DNA of 36,181 nucleotides, taken from IMG/VR virus record IMGVR_UViG_3300025138_000136, positions 1-36,181 of that record. One strand, given 5' to 3'. This document shows positions 16,963 through 22,120 of the stretch, piece after piece. Every line of letters begins with the position of its first letter. Positions within the stretch are counted from its first letter, which is position 1. Made by a program: the position numbers and the translations under genes. The notes beneath the pieces are model-generated. The model was given only the letters and a program-made list of their open reading frames with translations, was not told where the DNA came from and did no database searches. This stretch comes from a virus.

Positions 16963-17132
16963 TTTATGTTTTAGTTTTCTTACATTTTATTAGCACAGAT
17001 CGTTTACAGTATTATCAAATCGGAACATTTTCGGATAAAGAGCAATGCCTAGAGCAAGCAGAAAAAGCACAGATACTAGTAACGCACAACTCAATGAAGG
17101 TGACTTGCCTAGAAGTAAACAGCCAACAATAG
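16959..17132 (+). CDS. Tiny membrane-anchored protein overlapping the next gene
   Basis: A 57-residue frame beginning MIYVLVFLHFISTDRLQYYQ opens in the ATGA overlap with the upstream stop. The first 11 residues are hydrophobic. The rest is polar, with Cys at 30 and 50 (FSDKEQCLEQAEK and MKVTCLEV). I associate short proteins of this layout with lysis regions of marine phages, where the Cys pair may form a disulphide outside the cytoplasm. The 3' 88 bases overlap the start of the following gene in another frame. I believe it is real because of the start coupling and the cysteine pattern, but it is too short to be sure. Confidence 0.5.
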   Translation: MIYVLVFLHFISTDRLQYYQIGTFSDKEQCLEQAEKAQILVTHNSMKVTCLEVNSQQ

Positions 17133-17254
17133 TAGAACGTGGCAAGAAGTTTGCAGCTTATGATAATTATGGTAAGTTAATTATATTGGGATATGAAAGA
17201 AGAATAATACAGGAGTATGCAGATGCCCAAAGCAAAATACGATCTAAACGATAA
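17045..17254 (+). CDS. Small basic conserved protein
   Basis: The protein has 69 residues: MPRASRKSTDTSNAQLNEGDLPRSKQ followed by IVERGKKFAAYDNYGKLIILGYERR and a basic tail. The middle phrase (ERGKKFAAYDNYGKLIILG) is one I have seen repeatedly in small marine phage proteins, which argues that this frame is real although its 5' part overlaps the 57-residue gene. There is no membrane segment. The function is unknown. The next gene starts within its 3' end at 17223. Confidence 0.55.
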   Translation: MPRASRKSTDTSNAQLNEGDLPRSKQPTIVERGKKFAAYDNYGKLIILGYERRIIQEYADAQSKIRSKR

Positions 17255-17528
17255 CGGCAAGATTGACCCTGACGAGAGAGCCATTATGCTCGAAGACCGT
17301 CGTAGAATTATGATAGATCAAGATGCCAAGCGCGATGCACAGCGAAGAATGGCTTGGTTTAGTCTCACTGGTATGCTGGTGTTTCCGTTTGGCGTGATTT
17401 TCACAGAATGGGCGCAGCTACCGCAGGCTTCTGTAATGTTAGCAAGCATGAGTAACATTTATTACGTTTCTATCGCTGCGATTGTTGGAGCTTACTACGG
17501 ATTTACAAATATGGGTAAAGGACAATGA
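17223..17528 (+). CDS. Two-helix membrane protein with EF-hand-like loop
   Basis: The protein has 101 residues. The ATG at 17223 lies 7 bases after AGGAG (17211-17215), which favours it over the in-frame ATG at 17217 only one base away. Residues 7-18 (DLNDNGKIDPDE) fit the canonical 12-residue EF-hand calcium loop: acidic or Asn at 1, 3, 5, Gly at 6, Ile at 8 and Glu at 12. Two hydrophobic helices follow (WFSLTGMLVFPFGVIF and YYVSIAAIVGAYYGF). The size and topology resemble class II holins, and the position next to the holin candidate and endolysin supports a lysis role. Calcium binding is a prediction. Confidence 0.6.
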   Translation: MPKAKYDLNDNGKIDPDERAIMLEDRRRIMIDQDAKRDAQRRMAWFSLTGMLVFPFGVIFTEWAQLPQASVMLASMSNIYYVSIAAIVGAYYGFTNMGKGQ

Positions 17529-17911
17529 TGCAATTTCTTTCACCAATAGCAAATCTTGCTGGTACTTGGCTCAACGGTAAGGTTGAGGAAAAGGCAGCGC
17601 TTAACAAAGTGAAGGTTGCCAAGGCAGAAGCGGAAGCGCAGATCATGGTGTCTGCTGCTACGAGCGAAGCCGAATGGGATCGGATCATGGCAAATGCTTC
17701 TGCTAACTCGTGGAAAGACGAATGGCTAACAATTTTATTTTCAATTCCATTAATCCTTGCATTCTGTGGAGATTGGGGAAGAGGCATTGTGTCGGAAGGT
17801 TTTTCTGCTTTGGAAAATATGCCGAGCTACTATCAATATACGCTTGGCGTAATTGTAAGTGCATCTTTTGGTGTAAGAGCAGCAACTAAATTTTTCGGAG
17901 GCAAAAAATGA
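17525..17911 (+). CDS. Holin candidate (GTA-holin/3TM-like)
   Basis: The protein has 128 residues. The N-terminus MMQFLSPIANLAGTWLNGKVE leads into a charged Ala/Glu/Lys helix (KVKVAKAEAEAQIMV). Two hydrophobic segments (DEWLTILFSIPLILAFCGDWG and YYQYTLGVIVSASFGVRAA) follow, and the protein ends with GGKK. This matches the family of three-helix holins found in phages and gene transfer agents, which form pores releasing endolysin. The start overlaps the upstream stop and its own stop overlaps the endolysin ATG (ATGA), the classic coupled holin-endolysin arrangement. Confidence 0.7.
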   Translation: MMQFLSPIANLAGTWLNGKVEEKAALNKVKVAKAEAEAQIMVSAATSEAEWDRIMANASANSWKDEWLTILFSIPLILAFCGDWGRGIVSEGFSALENMPSYYQYTLGVIVSASFGVRAATKFFGGKK

Positions 17912-18537
17912 GTGATGCATTAAAAATATTACAAGCTAAGTGTGGCGTAAAAGACGATGGTTCATTTGGGCCTAATACTGCTAGAGCTATAGCAAAGCAT
18001 TATGAATTATCAGATAAACATGGAGCGCACCTGTTAGGTCAGGCCCACCATGAGAGCGGTGGCTTTAAACGAACCAAAGAAGGTTTGTATTACAGTACAC
18101 CAGAGAGACTAATGGCGGTTTGGCCTAGTAGATTTAAATCTGTAGAGGCTGCAATGCCTTATACAAAAAACCCAGAAGCATTAGCTAACAATGTTTATAG
18201 TGATCGCATGGGTAATGGTGATGAAGCGTCAGGCGATGGCTGGAAATTTTCTGGCAAAGGTTTCATTCAACTCACAGGGCGTTCTAACTACAGATCATTT
18301 AGCAGCGATATGCGCCTACCTGATGTAATGAAGCATCCAAGCTTTGTTGAAACTGAGTATGCCTTTGAGTCGGCTCTGTGGTTCTTTAGGTCTAACAACC
18401 TATTCACTATATGTGACAAGGGTGTTGATGATGATACAATCAAGGCTGTGACTAAGCGTGTAAATGGTGGCACGCATGGCCTAAAAGATCGTATAGAGCA
18501 AACTAAAAAGATTTACGAGTGGCTTACCACGGCCTAG
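17908..18537 (+). CDS. Endolysin, glycoside hydrolase family 19
   Basis: The protein has 209 residues. The first 35 residues (LQAKCGVKDDGSFGPNTARAI) look like a peptidoglycan-binding module. The catalytic domain shows the GH19 pattern: GQAHHESGGF with the likely general acid Glu, then GKGFIQLTGRSNYR and a late MKHPSFVETEYAFESALWFF. GH19 phage lysins cut the peptidoglycan glycan chain between GlcNAc and MurNAc. No signal peptide is present, so the holin is needed for release. The ATG overlaps the holin stop (ATGA). It is the last gene of the long rightward late operon; a leftward gene overlaps its 3' end by 14 bases. Confidence 0.88.
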   Translation: MSDALKILQAKCGVKDDGSFGPNTARAIAKHYELSDKHGAHLLGQAHHESGGFKRTKEGLYYSTPERLMAVWPSRFKSVEAAMPYTKNPEALANNVYSDRMGNGDEASGDGWKFSGKGFIQLTGRSNYRSFSSDMRLPDVMKHPSFVETEYAFESALWFFRSNNLFTICDKGVDDDTIKAVTKRVNGGTHGLKDRIEQTKKIYEWLTTA

Positions 18538-18730
18538 CCACTGGTTTAATTAATTTAGACACAACATCACTAATCTGGCAGTAACCTTCTGTAGCGTTTA
18601 TTTTATCATAAAGAGAGACTCTACTCATTAATACGCTCCAGCATTCATCTTCACTTGGAAACCATATACTAAACTGCCAATCATGCTCCATCAATGGATA
18701 AACTATTGTTAATAATGTGTAATATTCCAT
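18524..18730 (-). CDS. Small protein, unknown function (convergent with endolysin)
   Basis: The protein has 68 residues: MEYYTLLTIVYPLMEHDWQFSIWFPSEDECWSVLMSRVSLY, then DKINATEGYCQISD and a Pro/Trp-ending tail. The SEDECW phrase with later Cys resembles a group of very small marine phage proteins. It is the last gene of a leftward cluster of five and its stop lies inside the endolysin. No ribosome site is strong upstream. The function cannot be assigned. Confidence 0.5.
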   Translation of the reverse strand: MEYYTLLTIVYPLMEHDWQFSIWFPSEDECWSVLMSRVSLYDKINATEGYCQISDVVSKLIKPVARPW

Positions 18731-18745
18731 TGCCTGCTCTGCCTG

Positions 18746-18970
18746 TTATGGTATTCTAATACTAGAGGAAGCCTTTAGCTTTATATTTTTCCTGCTCGTA
18801 TCGGTTTTGTTAATGGTTTCCTCACCATTTCTCTTACCGTTATTCTTTAAAAGCCTAAACTTGTTTTCTGCGGTTATGCTTTTAGATGTACCGTGCAACA
18901 TTTTGCGCTGCTTTTCTCTTTCCAGCTTTGCCATTTTTTTCATGGCTTTACCAATTTCTTCTTCAGTCAT
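18746..18970 (-). CDS. Small basic helical protein, unknown function
   Basis: The protein has 74 residues: MTEEEIGKAMKKMAKLEREKQRKML followed by a Lys/Arg/Asn-rich second half. The N-terminal helix is strongly charged. The start overlaps the stop of the upstream leftward gene by 8 bases. The 3' half is low in complexity and could be poorly structured. The high positive charge suggests nucleic-acid or host-protein binding, but no motif supports this directly. Confidence 0.45.
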   Translation of the reverse strand: MTEEEIGKAMKKMAKLEREKQRKMLHGTSKSITAENKFRLLKNNGKRNGEETINKTDTSRKNIKLKASSSIRIP

Positions 18971-19208
18971 TATTTTCTTCCTCTATTTGTCTAAAAACAG
19001 ATGCTAAACGTAGTAATTCTTTGTGCATCCCTTTCTCAATAAAACCTGTAAATAAGGGTCTACGATCTTTTGCATTTACAGCTTCACAAGCTTTTAAACA
19101 AAAAGTTTTATATTTTTTGCTATATTCAAAAGTTATGTGGCCCACCTGTATGCACTGCCTATCTGCATCTGGATGTCGCCTGTTAGCCTTTAATGTGTGC
19201 GTACTCAT
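18963..19208 (-). CDS. Small protein with His/Cys residues, unknown function
   Basis: The protein has 81 residues: MSTHTLKANRRHPDADRQCIQVGHITFEYSKKYKTFCLKACEAV, then a charged helical tail (GMHKELLRLASVFRQIEEEN). Cys19, Cys37 and Cys41 with nearby His could form a small metal site, but the spacing is not a known finger. The start is coupled by ATGA to the stop of the preceding leftward gene. It belongs to the leftward cluster opposite the replication operon, a place where phages commonly encode host-takeover factors. Confidence 0.5.
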   Translation of the reverse strand: MSTHTLKANRRHPDADRQCIQVGHITFEYSKKYKTFCLKACEAVNAKDRRPLFTGFIEKGMHKELLRLASVFRQIEEENND

Positions 19209-19384
19209 ATATCTACGCCCTCTGCTTGCAACTTATTAACAAGAGTTTCCATAGCACTTATAGCATCTCTATATTGCTGTTTAATCTTTGGATCTGCATT
19301 AATTGATAGCGCCATTGGTTCTATTCTTTGTATTTCCCTCTTTAAACTGTCTCTTAGATTCCTGTCTTCTGGCTTCAATTCCAT
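19205..19384 (-). CDS. Small helical protein, unknown function
   Basis: The protein has 59 residues starting MELKPEDRNLRDSLKREIQRI. I choose the start at 19384 because AGGAG lies 7 bases upstream on the minus strand. A longer frame to 19432 is possible but has no such site. The protein is one or two helices (KQQYRDAISAMETLVNKLQ). Its 5' part overlaps the preceding zinc-finger gene by 86 bases in another frame, and the 3' end overlaps the next start by ATGA. The function is unknown. Confidence 0.5.
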   Translation of the reverse strand: MELKPEDRNLRDSLKREIQRIEPMALSINADPKIKQQYRDAISAMETLVNKLQAEGVDI

Positions 19385-19511
19385 TGTTACACTCCTCACA
19401 AATTTGTTTTTGCTTAGTGACATATCCAACATCTGGCAAAAAGAAAATTGGATGCACTACCTCTACCTCAATATAACCTGTATCTTTACAGGCATTACAA
19501 ATGTTTTTCAT
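19299..19511 (-). CDS. Small DnaJ-type zinc-finger protein
   Basis: The protein has 70 residues from the ATG at 19511 (MKNICNACKDTGYIEVE). Two Cys-x2-Cys pairs (CNAC and CEEC) separated by about 35 residues, with the first followed by DTGY, match the central zinc-finger pattern of DnaJ. Tiny stand-alone proteins of this type are common in phages. An in-frame ATG at 19532 exists, but the predicted leftward promoter would start transcription about there, so the downstream ATG is more likely. It is the first gene of the leftward cluster and diverges from the replication operon. Confidence 0.6.
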   Translation of the reverse strand: MKNICNACKDTGYIEVEVVHPIFFLPDVGYVTKQKQICEECNNGIEARRQESKRQFKEGNTKNRTNGAIN

Positions 19512-19525
19512 ATTATCATTCTCTG

Positions 19526-19566
19526 TTGACATATCGTTTGATATCGAATAAATGCTTAACTGTCAA
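19526..19566. promoter_or_regulatory. Divergent early promoter region
   Basis: Leftward: a perfect TTGACA (complement of 19561-19566), a 17-base spacer and TATCAA (complement of 19538-19543). Rightward: TTGACA at 19526-19531 and TTGATA at 19538-19543, with weaker -10 candidates. The arms TTTGATA (19537) and TGTCAAA (19561) form an inverted repeat, so both promoters overlap and a regulator bound here could control both. The promoter calls are by consensus only. Confidence 0.5.
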
Positions 19567-19587
19567 ACATAATTTCGAGAGGCGAAA

Positions 19588-19794
19588 ATGAAAAATAGAC
19601 AAGAGGTAAAGCAACAATGCTTACGGCTAAGTAGTAAAACTACTATGATGCTAGACAGTATTAGCAGCTATACACGCATACCTAAAGGCGCATTAGCTGA
19701 TATGGCTATGCAGGATTATCTATCTGAACAAATCAAAAACCTTAATATTAATATTGAGGATAATGATGAGGAGCTAATAGAAACAGATGGTTAA
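19588..19794 (+). CDS. Small putative DNA-binding regulator
   Basis: The protein has 68 residues: MKNRQEVKQQCLRLSSKTTMMLDSISSYTRIPKGALADMAMQDYL, with an acidic tail. A short strand (QCLRLSSKTTMMLD) followed by two helices (with IPKGALADMAMQDYL as the second) resembles the ribbon-helix-helix fold of small regulators, but this is a weak match. As first gene of the rightward early operon, just after the divergent promoter, a transcriptional regulator would fit. The site GAGAGGCG lies before the ATG. Its stop overlaps the next start. Confidence 0.5.
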   Translation: MKNRQEVKQQCLRLSSKTTMMLDSISSYTRIPKGALADMAMQDYLSEQIKNLNINIEDNDEELIETDG

Positions 19795-20197
19795 CAGTCG
19801 TCAAAAGGGGGCAACTTTTGAGAGAGACATTTGTAGAGACTTACAACTTGATTTAAACATCAAGGGTTTCGTTAAAAGGGATATAGAGCAGTACAGGACG
19901 GCAGATAGAGGAGACATATTAATAGAGGATGATAGTTTTCCATACCTTATAGAGTGTAAGAGGTATAAATCAGGAAACACTTATTCAGACGCTTGGTGGC
20001 AACAGGTAGAAAGAGCCGCAGAGAACATGAAGAAAGAACCTGTTTTAGTTTATAAGTTTGATAGACAACCTGTTACAGTAGTTATGCGATTAGAACACTT
20101 AATGAAAGATGATGCGCTGCATGAAGAGAAGGTAAGAATGGATTGGGAAGCTTTCTGTTACATAGCTAGGGAGAACTGGAATGACTTACGGAACTGA
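19787..20197 (+). CDS. PDDEXK nuclease, Holliday-junction resolvase-like
   Basis: The protein has 136 residues. The N-terminal helix NSRQKGATFERDICRDL carries Glu12. A basic strand follows, then TADRGDILIEDDSFPYLIECKRY, with Asp43 and Glu56-x-Lys58 forming the PDDEXK catalytic set seen in archaeal Hjc and phage endonucleases. The later WWQQVERAA helix is typical of the family. Such enzymes resolve branched DNA during recombination and before packaging. The genes before and after overlap it by several bases, in one early operon. A restriction-like or recombination-endonuclease role cannot be separated by sequence alone. Confidence 0.75.
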   Translation: MVNSRQKGATFERDICRDLQLDLNIKGFVKRDIEQYRTADRGDILIEDDSFPYLIECKRYKSGNTYSDAWWQQVERAAENMKKEPVLVYKFDRQPVTVVMRLEHLMKDDALHEEKVRMDWEAFCYIARENWNDLRN

Positions 20198-20492
20198 ACC
20201 GCATTTTCTTTATAAAAGAGGAGATGCAGAAACTAGTGCGGAAGCTGCATATGCAGTAGATACTACCAAATTAGAACAGATGGTGCATGACGCAATCATT
20301 AATTATGGTGAGGCAGGATGTATATCTGATATGCTTTTAGATCAATTTGAGAGGTATCCATATTCATCAATTACAGCCAGATATGCAGCTTTAGAAAGAA
20401 AAGGTTTTATTTACAGAAACGGAGATAAAGCTAAAGGTAGAAGCGGCAGAAACCAATTAATAATGAGAGCAATAAAGCATAAGAAAGGCTAA
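20181..20492 (+). CDS. Winged-helix-like conserved phage protein
   Basis: The protein has 103 residues. The start has YKRGDAETSAEAAYAVDTTKLEQMV. The second half (SDMLLDQFERYPYSSITARYAALERKGFI, then KAKGRSGRNQLIMRAI) resembles a winged helix with a basic wing. I associate this family with marine phage replication regions, where its function is untested. It starts inside the previous gene. Its last four codons AAG AAA GGC TAA double as the ribosome-binding leader of the exonuclease gene. Confidence 0.65.
   Translation: MTYGTEPHFLYKRGDAETSAEAAYAVDTTKLEQMVHDAIINYGEAGCISDMLLDQFERYPYSSITARYAALERKGFIYRNGDKAKGRSGRNQLIMRAIKHKKG
20483..20492 (+). promoter_or_regulatory. Early-gene leader GAAAGGCTAA (first of seven exact copies)
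   Basis: The decamer GAAAGGCTAA precedes early start codons on both strands. Exact copies lie at 20483, 21340 and 22059 on the + strand, and at 24886, 25218, 25606 and 25937 on the minus strand (lowest coordinate given). A one-base variant (GAAAGGTTAA) lies at 26887 and a degenerate copy near 25353. Extended as AGAAAGG, it complements a 16S 3' tail of CCTTTCT, typical of alphaproteobacteria. Late genes do not use it. Confidence 0.7.
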
Positions 20493-20494
20493 AA

Positions 20495-21334
20495 ATGACA
20501 CACATTGATTATGAAATGAGTAATGAGGATTACCATAATACAGAACTACATCCTCACTTTAGTTCATCAGATATTAAAGAAGTGGTTAAGAACTCACCGC
20601 TACACTGGATAATAAAACAAGAGCTACCTAGAAAAGACCCAACTCCTGCTATGCTATTAGGCAGCGCAGTACACGCATTTATATTGGAGCCAGACAAAGG
20701 TGAATTTGTGCGTGGTGAAGGTTCAGGTAGAACTAAAGATTTTAAAGCACAAAAAGATGAGCTTGCTAAAAAAGGTAAAACACTTTTAGCAGAAGCTACA
20801 TTTGATGAAGCTATGCGTATTGCTACTAAAGCAATGGAGACAAACGCATATTTAGTTAAGCTTTTAAAAGAAAAACGCTTTGTTGCAGAGGCATCTATAT
20901 TTACAGAGTGTCCAGAAACTTCTTTAAGCATACGCTGTCGGCCTGATGGTCTTATAAAGCCAGACGATAAAGGTAAGGGTGGTATAATATTTGACATAAA
21001 AACCACTAATAACATACATCCGTTCAACTTTTTTAAAGATGTAAAATCGTGGTCTTATGATGTTCAAGCAGCGTTTTACTTGCATACTTGTGCAGCAGCT
21101 AAAATACCTGTTGAGAAGTTTATCTTTTTTGCAGTCTGCAAAGAGACAGGTATTTGTCAGGCACACGTTTTATCGGAATTGTATTTAGCACACGCACACA
21201 AGCGTATGTTAAAAGCAATGAGTGACCTATTAGACAGTCAAGTGTCAGGTCGCTTTACAACTGGGTGGGATATGGAAAACACTATCCACCTACCTCAATA
21301 TCTTCAGGAAGTTACTGAAGAAAATCCATTTTAA
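20495..21334 (+). CDS. PDDEXK exonuclease (DUF3799/RecE-like)
   Basis: The protein has 279 residues. The N-terminal MSNEDYHNTELHPHFSSSDI and LLGSAVHAFILEPDK are hallmarks of the DUF3799 exonuclease group, distant relatives of RecE. The catalytic set includes Asp151 in RPDG and Asp167-x-Lys169 in FDIKTT. It should degrade double-stranded DNA to give single strands for recombination, working with the single-strand-binding protein encoded next. No RecT/Bet annealing protein is visible, so the DUF2815 neighbour may take that place. It begins 2 bases after the upstream stop, behind a GAAAGGCTAA leader. Confidence 0.8.
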   Translation: MTHIDYEMSNEDYHNTELHPHFSSSDIKEVVKNSPLHWIIKQELPRKDPTPAMLLGSAVHAFILEPDKGEFVRGEGSGRTKDFKAQKDELAKKGKTLLAEATFDEAMRIATKAMETNAYLVKLLKEKRFVAEASIFTECPETSLSIRCRPDGLIKPDDKGKGGIIFDIKTTNNIHPFNFFKDVKSWSYDVQAAFYLHTCAAAKIPVEKFIFFAVCKETGICQAHVLSELYLAHAHKRMLKAMSDLLDSQVSGRFTTGWDMENTIHLPQYLQEVTEENPF

Positions 21335-21353
21335 TTAGTGAAAGGCTAATAAT

Positions 21354-22013
21354 ATGATTTATAAATTTATGAAGGTAACAGCACGTTACCCAAAACTAAA
21401 CCAACCTTATGTCTGGTCTGATGATGCGAACTCTTATGTCGGCACAACACACGAAACGCCAAACGCAGCGTTTTACTGTGATGCTTTCTTAACTAATGAG
21501 CAATGGCAGGAAGCTGACAAAGCTGTGAAGAAAGTTTGGAGCGAGTTTGTTGCTGAACAAGAGAAAGCAGGCAAGCCTATTAAAAAGCCAAATGATATGC
21601 GTAATCCCTTAGATGAAGATGATAAAGGAAAAGGCTACGTTAAAATGAAGCTAAATTGCTATGATGAAAAAACTAGCGTCAGGCAATTAGATTCAAAACT
21701 TAACAAACTACCGACAAACTTTGAGTTAACTTCTGGCAGCGATATAAATGCTAGAGTTGTTATAAAAGCTTATAAGTCAGGAGCGCAGCAAGGCATAACT
21801 TTGCGTTTAACTGATGTTATGGTGAACGAACTTGCAGATAAAGAAGAGCCACCAGTTGATTTTGAAGCTAATGCTAATGGTGGCTTTACTTACAAAGAAA
21901 AAGAGGAAGCAGAGCCAGTAGTCCAAGAGAAGGTTATATTTGGTGATATGGAAGTTGAACCAGAAAATCAAACCGAATCAAAAAAAGAATTTGAGGACGA
22001 AATACCATTCTAA
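21354..22013 (+). CDS. Single-stranded DNA-binding protein (DUF2815-like)
   Basis: The protein has 219 residues. The N-terminal MKVTARYPKLNQPYVW, the middle KGKGYVKMKLNCYDEKTS and INARVVIKAYKSG..GITLRL fit an OB-fold of the DUF2815 type, found beside phage recombination nucleases. The C-terminus is very acidic and ends FEDEIPF. A terminal Phe after acidic residues is the interaction tip of SSB and T7 gp2.5, used to contact polymerase and helicase partners. The leader GAAAGGCTAA lies 4 bases before the ATG. A hairpin follows the gene. Confidence 0.8.
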   Translation: MIYKFMKVTARYPKLNQPYVWSDDANSYVGTTHETPNAAFYCDAFLTNEQWQEADKAVKKVWSEFVAEQEKAGKPIKKPNDMRNPLDEDDKGKGYVKMKLNCYDEKTSVRQLDSKLNKLPTNFELTSGSDINARVVIKAYKSGAQQGITLRLTDVMVNELADKEEPPVDFEANANGGFTYKEKEEAEPVVQEKVIFGDMEVEPENQTESKKEFEDEIPF

Positions 22014-22020
22014 AAAAGAA

Positions 22021-22040
22021 GCCCCCTCGCAAGAGGGGGC
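22021..22040 (-). terminator. GC-rich hairpin, terminator-like on the minus strand
   Basis: A perfect 8-bp stem GCCCCCTC / GAGGGGGC with loop GCAA follows the SSB gene. On the + strand the tail TATAAAG is not U-rich. On the minus strand the stem is followed by TTCTTTTTT, so it is the better terminator leftward, and perhaps bidirectional. Its position could stop antisense read-through from the leftward ardC operon. Confidence 0.6.
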
Positions 22041-22050
22041 TATAAAGTCA

Positions 22051-22080
22051 GTCTGGCAGAAAGGCTAATAAATGCCAGAC
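22051..22080 (+). promoter_or_regulatory. Hairpin enclosing a ribosome site upstream of the primase gene
   Basis: The 7-base arms GTCTGGC (22051) and GCCAGAC (22074) are exact inverted repeats. The 16-base loop contains the leader GAAAGGCTAA. An ATG at 22072 behind it opens only a 6-codon frame (MPDKSS), partly inside the right arm. The primase start follows at 22121. This could be a translated leader controlling the primase, but this is inference. Confidence 0.45.
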
Positions 22081-22120
22081 AAAAGCAGTTAAAATAAACC
22101 TCAACGGAGTATTTGGGAAG

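Noticed and set aside
18886-19239. 117-codon + strand frame opposite the leftward tiny genes
   Set aside because: The leftward genes have overlapping starts and stops (ATGA) and one clear AGGAG; the + frame has neither.
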